A DNA stretch of 64,000 nt from Symbiodinium natans (GCA_905221605.1 CAJNDS010001324.1:748294-812293); one strand, 5' to 3'. Shown: positions 1 to 9,621, numbered from the stretch's first letter. Numbers and translations are program-made. Notes: a model not told the origin generated them from the sequence alone.

Positions 1-168
1 CCTGCATCCCAAAATTGCTACAAGGCTGATACGGAGTCCTCCTTGAATTTCGAGAATCCCAAAGCCCCGAAACCCTTTATTCTCCGAAGGCTTGTAAAGT
101 CCACAAATCCTGAACCTTAAACCCTAAACCGTAAAACCTAAACCCTAAACCCTATCTCCAAAACTCAG

Positions 169-243
169 AAGTACAGTCCAAGCAGGTCAATCTTCTGAAA
201 AAGCAGGACGCTGAGTTGAATCCGACCCTCAGCTCGATCTGCG
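169..243 (+). CDS. Candidate internal exon
   Basis: Follows AACTCAG and ends at GCG/GTTTAAGG. The open frame begins with the last two bases of a codon and reads VQSKQVNLLKKQDAELN, lysine-rich and hydrophilic. The other two frames contain stops. No family recognised. Confidence 0.45.
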
Positions 244-411
244 GTTTAAGGGGTTGAGGCTTTCAGGGTTTAGGGTTTAGGGTTTAAGGGTTGCAGTGGT
301 TCTGGCAGAAAAGGCTGGGCTGCTGGAGGCTTGAGGGAGGAGCTTTGGTTGTTGTTAATGTTGGGCATAGCTCTGTTGGAACAGCCGCGTGTCAGACGAG
401 GGCAATAATTA

Positions 412-518
412 AACCCTAAACCCTAAACCCTAACCCTAAACCCTAAACCCTAAACCCTAAACCCTAAACCCTAAACCCTAAACCCTAAACCCTAAACCCT
501 AAACCCTAAACCCTAAAG
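412..518 (+). repeat. (CCCTAAA)n tract, about 15 units
   Basis: Nearly perfect heptamer array with one CCCTAA unit that shifts the register, then unique sequence on both sides. Confidence 0.9.
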
Positions 519-532
519 TCAAGTTTCAAAGG

Positions 533-680
533 TAGTTTCACGGGCGCTTAATCTGGTTCCTTACCCCCTTTATAGGGTTCTGAAGTATGGGCCCTTGGGT
601 TGTATAGGGTATATGAGGGGTATATACGGGGTCCCCTTTTGAGGCCCTTTTCTAACGGACCATGTAACTACCCCTAAACC
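533..680. mobile_element. Inverted-repeat element, family F, copy 1
   Basis: Starts GTAGTTTCACGGGC and ends GGACCATGTAACTACCC, so the ends are imperfect inverted repeats. The core GGGTTCTGAAGTATGGGC is shared with the copy at 4005-4155. GT at the start suggests intron behaviour. Confidence 0.6.
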
Positions 681-1235
681 CTAAGCCTGAACCCTAAACT
701 CTTATCTAAACCCTAAACCCTAAACCTTAAGAGTGTTAAGGGACCACGTAACTACCCTTAGACAAGCAACCCTGCCCAGAAGAACAGAAGTTGAGTCTGC
801 CCCTCGCAGCTCAATTTTCAGGGCGACTGCTTCGTTGATTTAGGGTCTATGGTTTAGGGTTTAGGGTTTAGGGTTCTTCTTGTTCATTCTTTCATCCTTT
901 GCGCGCAGTCTGATGTTTGGATGTGATCCCCACCTCGCTCGCCCTTCTCCGGAAACATGTCCTTGAATCGAAGTGGCAGGTGCTCCTGGAATGTAGTCTT
1001 AGCTTGGAAAGCTGATGTGTGAGCATGCCAGAAGTACTTCACACAGGTGGAACTAGACCGTCAGCAAACATCTCAGAAAGCCCTGCAAAGAAGGCAAGCA
1101 AGGTTGGCGAAAATGTACTGTAGTGGACGAAAGCAGATGAGACGCATCAGGCACATGTCCCAGATTCCCCTACTTGCTGCTTGGGGGGTCAAGGCCCAAA
1201 ACCCTGAACCCTAAACCCTAAACCCCCTGAGCCAG

Positions 1236-1306
1236 GCATGATATGCTGCTCCGCGAGAACGTACTCCACATCATCAGCATCTTTCCCGAGGCCACACATA
1301 TGTGGG
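1236..1306 (+). CDS. Candidate internal exon
   Basis: Between GAGCCAG and GTTTAGAG. The frame, starting with a split codon, reads HDMLLRENVLHIISIFPEA, an amphipathic helix pattern. Phase 1 in, phase 1 out. Family not recognised. Confidence 0.5.
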
Positions 1307-1562
1307 GTTTAGAGTTTAGGGTTTAGGGTTTAGGGTTTGGGGTTTAGGGTTTAGGGTTTAGGGATGTCCAGGCTGTCTGGGCTGAAGAGTGTGTGAATCG
1401 ATTGTCCCTTGACATCTGGGGGCTTAGAATGTAATAAGGGACCCTAAGTATAGACCCCAATAGCAGGATCCGTATAGTATAGTAAGGAGCCCAACAAGGT
1501 ACCCCGAGTCCTAAACCCTAAACCCCTAAACCCCTAAACCCTAAACCCTAAACCCTGCAAAG

Positions 1563-1647
1563 ACATGTTGGACTCCCGGGAGAGCTCTTCGCTTGGGTGT
1601 CAACCCCAGGACCCTCCCGGCACCCAGCTCTGGATCTCCTACAACCC
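1563..1647 (+). CDS. Candidate exon, possible SET-domain tail
   Basis: Follows CTGCAAAG. The frame includes DPPGTQLWISYNP, which resembles the G-E-x-L-x-I-S-Y strand near the end of SET methyltransferase domains. The likely donor is GCAAGA at 1648, a GC-type site; a later end at 1652 is possible. The similarity is short and the domain call is an inference. Confidence 0.4.
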
Positions 1648-1739
1648 GCAAGAACCCTAAACCGTTTAGGGTTTAGGGTTTAGGGTTTAGGGTTTAGGGT
1701 TTAGGGCCCAAGCCTCTAAACTCCGGCTGACGCGGCCAG

Positions 1740-1824
1740 GTTTCTCGCGAAGATGTCCACTTCTGGGATGATGACGACTGTGAGAACGGCTTGGGGTCTC
1801 TCAGCATGAAGGACCGCGAGCCCC
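1740..1824 (+). CDS. Candidate acidic exon
   Basis: Starts after GCGGCCAG with an AG/G acceptor. Reads EDVHFWDDDDCENGLGSLSM, rich in Asp. A GC donor (GCAAGC) would end it at 1824. Its phase does not match 1563-1647 directly with the boundaries chosen, so the two may not be neighbours in one mRNA. Confidence 0.4.
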
Positions 1825-1924
1825 GCAAGCCCCAAGGCTCTGAAACCCTGCTGAACCCTAAACCTTAAACTCTAAACCCTACACCCTGAACTGAACCATA
1901 AGCCCTAAACCTCTAATCTCAAGA

Positions 1925-1998
1925 AGATTGGGCAAGATGGAAGGATCACATAAAAGATTGGGCCAGGTCAACAAAAAAGAAGCACTGGGCAAGGTCAA
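1925..1998 (+). CDS. Possible lysine-rich exon
   Basis: Between CTCAAG and GTTCAGGG. One frame reads MEGSHKRLGQVNKKEALGK. Short and basic; could be chance. Confidence 0.25.
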
Positions 1999-2409
1999 GG
2001 TTCAGGGTCTAGAGTTAGGGTTCGGGCCAGGGTTTAGGGTTCAGGACTCCGGGTTTGGGGTGCAGGGCTGTAGCCTTAGGGCCTGGGGCTTGGAGGATTC
2101 AGAGCCTAGGGTTCAGAGTTTCAGGGCCTAGGGTTTAGGGTTCAGGGCCAGGGTTTTAGGGGTTCAGGGCCTGGGGTTTAGGGTAGTGTTTGTGTGAGTT
2201 GAGGGCTGCTGCTTAGTTTGGGTTGCGTGTTCCTGTGAAACGGTTAATATCTTAATGGTATCGGATTCTCTGGATGGGTGGGTCTTTTTCCGTCGCTTGA
2301 GAAGCTGCCTGACTAGTGCGTGCTTGGACTTGAGAACCCTATAAACGCTAAACCCTAAACCCTAAACCCTAAACCCTAAACCCTAAACCTTAAACCCCCC
2401 TTTGCCCCC

Positions 2410-2514
2410 ATGGATTCTCAACCCTGGGCCGCCCCGCGCGTGGCATCCTCTGGGGCTTCCAACCTCCAGGAAAGCGAAGCTTTGAGTATCGACTTCATTC
2501 AGGAGCAGGCAAAG
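2410..2514 (+). CDS. Candidate exon ending at GTTTAGGG
   Basis: A frame open from ATG at 2410 ends phase 0 at AAAG/GTTTAG. The last part (ESEALSIDFIQEQAK) follows CTCCAG at 2469, so the exon is either 2410-2514 with a start codon or 2470-2514. No family recognised. Confidence 0.4.
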
Positions 2515-2867
2515 GTTTAGGGTAATTATAGGGTTTAGGGTTGAGGGTTTAGGGTTTAGGGCTTGGTTTAGGGGTTTAGGGGTGAAGGGGTTTAGGGGTT
2601 TAGGGGTTTAGGGTTGAGGGTTCAGGGTTTAGGGTTGAGGGTTGAGGGTTTAGGGTTTAGGGGCTTAGGGTAGGCGCCCCCGGGTTCAGTTCAAGAATAC
2701 CTGAAGGTTGCGGGGATTTGGAGTTCACGGCGCCCGGGGTGCTTGGGTGTAAGGTTTAGGCTCTAAAGGGATTAGGGATTAGGGTTTAGGGTTAAGCGTT
2801 TAGGGTTTAGCGTTTAGGGGTTTCCAGGGTTCAGGAGTTTAAGGCTGAGTGGAGTCTAGGGTAGCAG

Positions 2868-2919
2868 GCCCCCGGTGCGGATTCATTCGGGTACACGCGG
2901 GTGGCATGGCTTGCATCAG
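2868..2919 (+). CDS. Candidate short exon
   Basis: Follows TAGCAG, ends TCAG/GTGCCC. Reads APGADSFGYTRVAWLAS. Confidence 0.35.
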
Positions 2920-3363
2920 GTGCCCAAAGCAGTATCCCTAAACCCGAAACCCTAAACCCTAAAGCCCGAAAACCCTGAAACCCTGAAACCCTAAAACCCT
3001 AAACCCTAAACTTGTCCTACACCCTAAACCCAAAACCCTGAAACCCTGAAACCCTGAAACCCTGAAACCCTAAAACCCTAAAACCCTAAACAATCAGGGC
3101 TCATGGCTTCTAGTTCCTCCAAACCCGAAGAAGCCAGTCTGCTGCCCCTTGCAGGCCCGACCGAAGTCCCCCAACACCTGGCATTCCCCTCCCCCTCCCA
3201 TGTTCTAAGCCCCCCTTAACCCTTAACCCTGCAACCCTAGCCCCGAAACCCTAATACAGGCCTGAAAAATTAGAATAGGGTGTTGGGGGGTTCTAGAAGT
3301 ACAAAGGGCCATAAGCGAATCTTACGAGTAATTCTCCCGACACCCTATAGAAAGACTCATCAG

Positions 3364-3462
3364 GTCGGAATGATCAAGTCGGATATCTGCCGCCTTGCCA
3401 TGATGTACACCCTCGGCGGCTTCTATTTTGATACCGACATCGTGGTCACGCCGGAGTTGAAG
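3364..3462 (+). CDS. Glycosyltransferase exon with DXD motif (GT32-like)
   Basis: This 33-codon exon starts at CAG/GTCGG and ends at AAG/GTGGG, phase 0 at both ends. It reads IKSDICRLAMMYTLGG followed by FYFDTDIVV. The series K-S-D-x-x-R, the GG turn and the D-T-D motif are the metal and sugar-nucleotide binding core of the 'glycosyltransferase sugar-binding region containing DXD' family (Och1/Sur1 type). Such enzymes act in the Golgi on glycans or sphingolipids. Only this core is found; partner exons are not identifiable. Confidence 0.7.
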
Positions 3463-3483
3463 GTGGGCCCAGGGCATGAGAGG

Positions 3484-3770
3484 GGGTGGGGGGGGGGGGG
3501 GGGGGGGGGGGGCGGGGGCCAAACCCAAAACACCAAAACACCCGTGATGCGGCTCAGTGTTGGGATTTTGGGTGCGTCAGGGTTTTTTGGGGTTTTGGGT
3601 TTTTTGGCGTTTTTGGGTTTTTTGGGTTTTTTTGGGGGGCTTTAGGGTTTGGTTTTGAGGTTATTTTGGGTTTGGGATTGGGGGGGGTTCAGGGTTTTTG
3701 TTTAGGGCTTTAAGGGTTATTTTCGTTGGGTTCTTGGGTTTTTTGGGTTTTGTAGGATTTTTGAATAGGG
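3484..3770. repeat. Poly-G run and degenerate TTTTGGG repeats
   Basis: About 25 G at 3487-3513, then GGGTTTTTTGG variants to 3770. It directly follows the donor of the glycosyltransferase exon and so is probably intron. Confidence 0.7.
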
Positions 3771-3832
3771 GGTTCTAATCCGAACAACCCTAAACCCTAA
3801 ACCCTAAAACCCTAATCCCTAAATGCAGTTTC

Positions 3833-3891
3833 AGGAGGGGCGCGTTCATACGGAGGCATCCTCCAGCTCGCAGACTCACAGATTCGGCGGG
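3833..3891 (+). CDS. Candidate exon
   Basis: Between TTTCAG and a poly-G tract leading into TTTAGGG. Frame 2 reads ARSYGGILQLADSQIRR. The exact 3' boundary is lost in the G run. Confidence 0.35.
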
Positions 3892-4004
3892 GGGGGGGGG
3901 GGGGGGGGGGGGGGGTAGGGTTTAGGGTTTAAGGTTTAAGGTTTAAGGTTTAGGGTTTAGGGTTTAGGGTTTAGGGTGTAGGGTGTAGGGTTTAGGGTTT
4001 AGGG

Positions 4005-4155
4005 TTTAGGGTAGTATCATGGGATGGGCCCTTAATATGGTCCCTTACCCCTCTATAGGGTTCTGAAGTATGGGCCCTTGGGTTGTATAGGGTATATACG
4101 GGTATATCAGCGGTCCCCTTTTAAGGGCCCATACCAGGGGACCATCTAACTACCC
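4005..4155. mobile_element. Inverted-repeat element, family F, copy 2
   Basis: Shares long identical stretches with 533-680, including the TATAGGGTATATACGGG part. Ends GGACCATCTAACTACCC. Confidence 0.65.
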
Positions 4156-4337
4156 TAAAAACAGACATACTTTCCTGAGCCCTAAGCCGTCCGAACCCCC
4201 CTGAACCCAGCCTAAGCCCAAGAATGAGTGCTGCCAAAGTAGGGTTAGGCTTGAGGGTTTAGGGTTTAGGGTTTAGGGTTTAGGGTTTAGGGCTCCCAAG
4301 ACCCCTAAGGCCCGAAACCCCACATTGCGAGGCGCAG

Positions 4338-4426
4338 CTTGCTCCCGAAACGACCTTCGCGACCGTGCGCGCCGGCGCAGACTTCTTCCAAGCGCCCCTT
4401 GAGCTGCAGCTTTGGAGCTTGGGAGG
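4338..4426 (+). CDS. Candidate internal exon
   Basis: GGCGCAG acceptor, GGGAGG/GTTTAGG donor. Reads LAPETTFATVRAGADFF then QAPLELQLWSLG, compositionally a good globular sequence. Unknown family. Confidence 0.5.
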
Positions 4427-4639
4427 GTTTAGGCTTTAGGGTTTAGATTTCAGAGTTTAGGGTTTAGGGTTTAGGGTGTAGGGTTTAAGCGATTTCGCAG
4501 GGGGGGGTTGAAGGTTTGGGGGGGGGGGGGGGGGGGTTAGGCTCTGGAGGTTGAGACGGGTTTGGGCTTGGGGTTGGTGTGAAGTAAGTGGCTAAGAGGC
4601 GATGGAGACTGACAAGTCGTCCCTCTGGCACATCTTCTC

Positions 4640-4772
4640 TCTGCAGTGATGCGTTGAGCGACATGGGCCGGCACTCTTTGACTCATAATAGCTGCAGGTT
4701 CATGGCTGCTTCTGCGCAGCATCCTTTGATGGATGTTGCCCTGAAGGACCATGCCTTCTCAGAGCACGGAAG
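4640..4772 (+). CDS. Possible exon with strong acceptor
   Basis: ATCTTCTCTCTGCAG is a good 3' splice site. The frame after it reads DALSDMGRHSLTHNSCRF and stays open to about 4770, where CCTAAACCC begins without an obvious donor. Confidence 0.35.
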
Positions 4773-4834
4773 CCTAAACCCTGCACCCTACACTCTAAAC
4801 CCGAAACCCTAAACCCTAAACCCTGTGCTTTGAG

Positions 4835-4882
4835 GAGTTCAAGATCTGGTACGACAAGCTCCATAGTCCTGGTGTCAACCAG
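4835..4882 (+). CDS. Candidate 16-codon exon
   Basis: Follows GCTTTGAG, ends CAG/GTGCCT, phase 0. Reads EFKIWYDKLHSPGVNQ. Confidence 0.45.
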
Positions 4883-5066
4883 GTGCCTGCTACAAGTGGG
4901 TCAGGTTTCTTTTAGTCTCCCTCCTTGGGTGTGGAAGGATACACGTGGAACCCTGAACCCTGAACCCTAGACTTGAGAAAGAAACCCATGTTGGGCAGTA
5001 GCGACATCCCCCCCCCCCTTCCCCCAGAGGCATACGATTCCCTCTCAAAGGCAACCCAAAAGGAAC

Positions 5067-5350
5067 GGTGGATGATAGAAATCCTGCATGACCCCTGCCA
5101 CCCACACACCAACTTGCGTATAGAAATCCCCTGCGCGCCCCTTAATTTCAATGTTGCTTGGGCACATGGGGTCATGCAGGATTTGCATGACTCGCGCCGC
5201 TGGGTTTCTGGGGACTGGACTCTGCATGGGGTCATGCAGGATTTGCATGACTCGCGCCGCTGGGTTTCTGGGGACTGGACTCTGCATCAATGTTAAAATT
5301 AGGGGTGGCAAGGGGATTGGGTTGTGGCAAAAACTGATGCAGGATTTTTA
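5067..5350. repeat. Direct repeat, left copy, with internal 60-bp duplication
   Basis: Near-identical to 6513-6746 from GGTGGATGATAG to AGCATCAACAG. This copy has a perfect 60-bp tandem duplication (5168-5227 and 5228-5287) that the right copy lacks. The two copies flank a satellite and a giant G/C palindrome. Confidence 0.85.
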
Positions 5351-5399
5351 GCATCAACAGTACGTACCAGGGTGCCTTCTCTGGCAAGAAGCAGCAGGA

Positions 5400-5700
5400 A
5401 GTCAGTAGCGCGATCGCAAGTGCTCTTTTTGTGCACCAGAAGGGCAAAGTGCAATGTGCATCGTGTCCAGCCAAAGGAGGCTTGCGTAAGTCAGTTGCAT
5501 GATCGCCAGTGCCCCTTTTTTGCACCACAAGGGCAACGCGCAATGTGTATCGTGTCCAGCCAATGGAGACTTGACGGGTTGTAGCGTCAACAGTGGTGCA
5601 CCAGGAAGTCAGTTGCATGATCGCAAGTGCCTTTTTTTGTGGCACCGCAAGACCAAAGCGCAAGATCAGTTTCCAGCCAACGCAGACTTGACAATTCCTG
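5400..5700. repeat. Degenerate tandem repeat, about 100-bp unit, three copies
   Basis: Units share GTTGCATGATCGCAAGTGC, a T run, GTGCACCACAAGGGCAA and CGTGTCCAGCCAA. Short open frames here are products of the repeat. Confidence 0.75.
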
Positions 5701-5749
5701 CGTGGAGGGGGCGCGGCGTTCTCAAGTCAGTTGTGTGGGGACGAGTGGA

Positions 5750-5875
5750 AGACTGGGCGGAGGGGGAGTTCGGTGGGGGGGCTTCGGGTGTGGCGGGGGG
5801 GGCGGAGGGGGGGCGGAGGGGGGCGGCAGGGGCGGGTGGGCGGGGGGGGGGGGGGGGGGGGGGGTGGGGGGGGGT

Positions 5876-5908
<33 letters not shown>

Positions 5909-6440
5909 GGGGGGGGGGGGTGGGGGGGGGGTGGGGGGGGGGGCCGGGGGGGGGTGGGAGGGGGTTGGGGGGGTGTGGGGGGGTGGGGGGGCCATTTCGA
6001 ACTCCATCCCATTTTACAAACTATTTACAAACCATTTACAAACCCATTTACAAACTCCTCTTTAAGGAGCGGAAGCTCCCATGTGGAAACAGGAAATGAG
6101 TCTATCTTGGAGGATTTCTTTTCAGTGCCCGCGAGAGCCCGCGCCTAAAAGGAGTTTGTAAATGGGTTTGTAAATAGGTTTGTAAATAGTTTGTAAATAG
6201 TTTGTAAATGGGATGGGGAGTTGGTAAATGGCTTAACCCCTCCCCCCCCCCCCCCCACCCACCCCCCCCCACCCCCCCCCCCCCAACACCCCCCCCCACC
6301 CCCCCCACCCCCCCCCCCAACCCCCCACCCCCCAACCCTCCAGACAATGACTAGGCACTGGTGCACTTTCGCCTTGCAGTGCCAAATGCCCCCCCCCACC
6401 CCCCCACCCCCCCCCCCAAACATAAATGGGCAGAACCCAG
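5750..6440. repeat. Giant imperfect palindrome: G-rich arm, TTTACAAA arrays, C-rich arm
   Basis: The left arm is about 240 bp of nearly pure G (5750-5995) followed by ATTTACAAACC repeats (6010-6058). The right arm mirrors it: GTTTGTAAATGG repeats (6150-6225), then about 180 bp of nearly pure C (6240-6420). The centre is near 6105. Poly-Gly and poly-Pro frames here are artefacts. Confidence 0.8.
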
Positions 6441-6512
6441 CCTGATAACGTTCTGCGACATCGCCTCGAAACTGGCAACGTACGGGATTAGCTTGAAACC
6501 CTATTCGCGAGA

Positions 6513-6746
6513 CGGTGGATGATAGAAATCCTGCATGACCCCAGCCACCCACACACCAACTTGCGTATAGAAATCCCCTGCGCGCCCCTTAATTTCAATG
6601 TTGCTTGGGCACATGGGGTCATGCAGGATTTGCATGACTCGCGCCGCTGGGTTTCTGGGGACTGGACTCTGCATCAATGTTAAAATTAGGGGTGGCAAGG
6701 GGATTGGGTTGTGGAAAAACTGATGCAGGATTTTTAGCATCAACAG
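6513..6746. repeat. Direct repeat, right copy
   Basis: Matches 5067-5350 but has only one 60-bp unit. Lies just before the acceptor of the exon at 6776. Confidence 0.85.
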
Positions 6747-6775
6747 AAGTACAACCTACTGGGTTGCTGTTGCAG

Positions 6776-6862
6776 GAACGTGAGTTCAGTTTCCATGACA
6801 AGGAAGCCAGATATCTTGTTTTGTGCCACATGTCCATCTTATGGGAACTTGCTTCATGTTAG
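6776..6862 (+). CDS. Candidate terminal exon
   Basis: GTTGCTGTTGCAG gives a strong acceptor. The 28-codon frame EREFSFHDKEARYLVL, CHMSILWELASC ends at TAG. It is followed by a very long CCCTAAA tract, consistent with a gene end. Unknown protein. Confidence 0.5.
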   Translation, partial: EREFSFHDKEARYLVLCHMSILWELASC

Positions 6863-6896
6863 CTCCTCCCCGGCAACCCCAGACCCTAAACCCTGA

Positions 6897-7135
6897 ACCC
6901 TATAAACCCTAAACCCTAAACCCTAAACCCTAAACCCTAAACCCTAAACCCTAAACCCTAAACCCTAAACCCTAAACCCTAAACACTAGACCCTAAACCC
7001 TAAACCCTAAACCCTAAACCCTAAACCCTAAACCCTAAACCCTAAACCCTAAACCCTAAACCCTAAACCCTAAACCCTAAACCCTAAACCCTAAACCCTA
7101 AACCCTAAACCCTAACCCTAAACCCTAAACCCTCA
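6897..7135 (+). repeat. (CCCTAAA)n tract, about 33 units
   Basis: Longest perfect telomere-type tract in the window, with one CACTAGA unit and degenerate CCCTCAA units at its right end. Confidence 0.95.
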
Positions 7136-7151
7136 ACCCTCAACCCTCCAG

Positions 7152-7220
7152 GGCCAGCTCCGTGCTGCCACTGGGAATGGAAACATTGGGACTGCGCTGC
7201 TCAGAAAGGCCACTGCAAGG
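7152..7220 (+). CDS. Candidate internal exon, 23 codons
   Basis: CCTCCAG acceptor directly after the CCCTAAA tract; AAGG/GTTTCGGG donor. Phase 0 at both ends. Reads GQLRAATGNGNIGTALLRK. Confidence 0.55.
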
Positions 7221-7307
7221 GTTTCGGGCTTCGGCCTTTTTGGGGTTTAGGGTTTAGGGTTTAGGATTTAGGGTTTAGGGTTTAGCACGTACTACATACC
7301 AGTGCAG

Positions 7308-7425
7308 CAACAGAATAGCAACTGCGACTGTCTTGAATCCGCCAGACAGGCCTACGACCAGTGGAGCGTGCGCAACGGGCCAATGCCCAAAGTCAACCAC
7401 CCAGGAGGAGAGAGCAATCTGAAGG
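7308..7425 (+). CDS. Candidate internal exon, 39 codons
   Basis: AGTGCAG acceptor; ends AAGG/GTTTAGGG. Reads NSNCDCLESARQAYDQW and later NGPMPKVNHPGGESNLK. Only 87 bp of TTTAGGG-type intron separates it from 7152-7220, but phases (0 out, 0 in) agree. Confidence 0.6.
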
Positions 7426-7633
7426 GTTTAGGGTTTAGGGTTTCGTGTGATCCCTTCATCCATTCATTCAGGCCCCTATACATTAGTTCATGTTGTTGAA
7501 AGAAGTCACGTGGCGCGCGCGTGTGTGGCATCACAGTACTGGCTCTTTCTGGAGTCGGCAGATGCTACCAGACCATGCTCAGCCAACCTCAAACCGAAAC
7601 CCTAAACCCTAAACCCTAAACTTAGAGCTTCAG

Positions 7634-7721
7634 GTTGACGTCAGGTCAGGGAAGAAGGCAGTTTCGCGAAGCCTGCCGCGCGTAGAGGTCCCAAGGGAAT
7701 GGCGTCTGCACTGCTTTGGAG
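7634..7721 (+). CDS. Candidate exon ending at an introner-type donor
   Basis: CTTCAG acceptor. Reads VDVRSGKKAVSRSLPRVEV then PREWRLHCFG. The donor TTTGGAG/GTTCATG is the end sequence of family A elements (see 39227). Phase 0 in, 1 out. Confidence 0.55.
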
Positions 7722-8116
7722 GTTCATGAATGCTTATAACCCCAGGGTTTTAGGGTTTAGGGTTTAGGGTTTAGGGTTTAGGGTTGCAGGATGATGTTTA
7801 TGGTTTCGGGTTTTGGTTTTAGGGTTTAACCTGAAAATGAACCCCTACTTGGCGTTCATGGGTAGAGGACTTAGGGGGCTTATGCGGGCACTTGCAGTTA
7901 ACACTAAGCCCTAAACCCTAACTGACAGCCTACTTGGAGGACTTGGGGGGGCCTTAACCGTACAGTCCTACATGGTGTTATAAGTAGGCACTTGGGACAT
8001 TTTACATTTTCCTTCATTGGGTTTAAGAGGGTCATGTCTAGGAATATTTTTCAGAGGGGTTTAAGGGCCATCCTAGGGTTATAAGTACCCATGAACCTCC
8101 AAGTGCCCTTTCGCAG
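7722..8116. other. Probable intron with fragments of inverted-repeat elements
   Basis: Contains TACTTGGCGTTCATGGG near 7850 and ATGAACCTCCAAG near 8090, the two end sequences of family A, plus TTTAGGG tracts and an ACATTTTACATTTTCC segment related to 41575. Confidence 0.5.
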
Positions 8117-8164
8117 TTCGGGCTCTGGGGTACAGGAACTGGGCGTTGGACCCATTAAATTTGG
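8117..8164 (+). CDS. Candidate short exon
   Basis: CTTTCGCAG acceptor, TTGG/GTTCAGGG donor. One open frame reads SGSGVQELGVGPIKFG. Confidence 0.35.
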
Positions 8165-8289
8165 GTTCAGGGTTTAAGGTCTAGGATTTAGGGTTTAGGG
8201 TTAGGGCTTAGGCTAACTTTGGGCGCACATGCACAAACCCTAAATTTCTAAACCCTTAGGGGTTTCTGCCTCATGCGCATGCGCTGCAG

Positions 8290-8422
8290 CTGCTGACAGG
8301 ACACGTCTCTCAAATCTTCGAGGAGTCCCCGATCAAACTGCTCGCCAGACCGCAATTTCCTGGTCTGTTGCCTGGCCGTTCCGGGATGTTATGTGCCTCA
8401 GACGAACAGTGGCTCCAACATG
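8290..8422 (+). CDS. Candidate internal exon, 44 codons
   Basis: GCGCTGCAG acceptor; CATG/GTTGGGGG donor. Reads LLTGHVSQIFEESPIKLLA, then GRSGMLCASDEQWLQH. One of the longest and most protein-like islands; no family recognised. Confidence 0.6.
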
Positions 8423-8604
8423 GTTGGGGGTTTTGGGGTTTAGGGTTTAGGGGTTTAGGGGTATAGGGGTTTTGGGTTTTGGGGTTTAGGGGTTTTGCGG
8501 TTTAGGGGTTTAGGGTACCCTAAACCCCGACGCCACTATGACGCCCCGAAGCCCTTAAACCCTAAACCCTTATAAACCTTCTGGATGTTGGGAGGCCTTT
8601 GTGT

Positions 8605-8648
8605 CGAGACCTGCGCGGAGCCTTCTTATCCTACAGCAATACAGGAGG
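8605..8648 (+). CDS. Possible exon with GC donor
   Basis: Frame SRPARSLLILQQYRR ends at AGG/GCTTAGGG, a variant repeat unit giving a GC donor. The acceptor choice (GGGAG near 8604) is weak. Confidence 0.3.
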
Positions 8649-8832
8649 GCTTAGGGTTTAGGGTTTAGGGTTTAGGGTTTAGGGTTTAGGGTTTAGGGTT
8701 TAGGGTTTAGGGTCCCAAGATTAGGGGCCCCTTGCGCGGGTTCGGTGGGAGTGTCTGATTTACAACGATGGTAATATCTGATTGGGGAGGTGCCACAAAC
8801 AAAACGATGCTTTGTGGGTGCATCTTTTCCAG

Positions 8833-8952
8833 GGCCATTCCGAAGGTGGACTCTTTCGTTTCGACAAGTGTGCTGTGTCGGAGGCATGTATGCTGCGCAT
8901 GCTGGCCACAGGCAAGATGTGGGCTTCCCAGCAGAGGGGCAACTACCCCTAA
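8833..8952 (+). CDS. Candidate exon, possibly terminal, 39 codons
   Basis: CATCTTTTCCAG is a strong acceptor. Reads GHSEGGLFRFDKCAVSEAC, MLRMLATGKMWASQQ. It either ends at TAA inside CCCCTAAAC or leaves by a GC donor after ACAG (GCAAGA, 8911). Confidence 0.55.
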   Translation, partial: GHSEGGLFRFDKCAVSEACMLRMLATGKMWASQQRGNYP

Positions 8953-9052
8953 ACACTCCCCACTGCACGCTATAATCCTGGTCACAGGAACCCGCAAAAA
9001 GCAGGGGTATGTCTAGACCATTCTAGACCTTAACCCCAAATCCGCAAACGAG

Positions 9053-9165
9053 GTGACTACGCGGTCGTGAATAGGCCGACAAACCGCGTGGTCATGTACT
9101 CGCGAATCTACGACTCGCACCATCAACGGCAATGCCTAGAGGAGGCTCGAGGGCCGAGGACATGA
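9053..9165 (+). CDS. Candidate terminal exon
   Basis: After AACGAG. The 37-codon frame DYAVVNRPTNRVVMYSR, IYDSHHQRQCLEEA ends at TGA. Acceptor weak. Confidence 0.4.
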
Positions 9166-9621
9166 GACCCCCAATTTTAGGCTTTAGGGCTTGAGGACGG
9201 TTTAGGGTGTTCAGGGTTTATGGTTAAGGCATGTTTAGGCATCAAGCACGAGTATCTACTCCACGATTGCACGGAAGCTGCTTCTGGGTGCTTCTGGTTG
9301 GCATGTCCGCTCCCTGCGCAGGTGAACCTGATGCGGAGCTTGCATGCATAAGGTGCCCATGGGCTTCCCTACTCCCCCTCTATCCTACCCCACCAGGTTC
9401 CCCCCTTAAATAACCTTAATCAGTTGTCCCTAAATAGCCTTAATTCCGGTGGGTGGTATAGAGGGGGGCCCCTAAACCCTATAAACCCTATTAACCCCAT
9501 AAACCCTAAACCCTATAAACCCTAAACCCTATAAACCCTAAACCCTATAAACCCTAAAAGCCCTAAACCCTAAACCCTGGGGGTCGGAGGTCAGCCCATG
9601 CATTGAGGTGCCGCTGCGCAG

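Larger units (their letters stand above)
244..1235. other. Tract-rich stretch without a firm exon
   Basis: Holds TTTAGGG tracts (about 262-290, 838-875), CCCTAAA tracts (412-518, 675-727), an inverted-repeat element (533-680) and unique DNA at 880-1200. A strong pyrimidine tract and CAG occur near 938, and a possible 28-bp exon (SPAKKASK) at about 1075-1102, but no frame is convincing. Confidence 0.5.

Noticed and set aside
1-520. True chromosome end
   Set aside because: Tracts are short, occur in both orientations and continue throughout the window; no terminal array at either edge.
5499-6148. Long poly-Gly / poly-Pro reading frames
   Set aside because: They are translations of the G-rich and C-rich palindrome arms.
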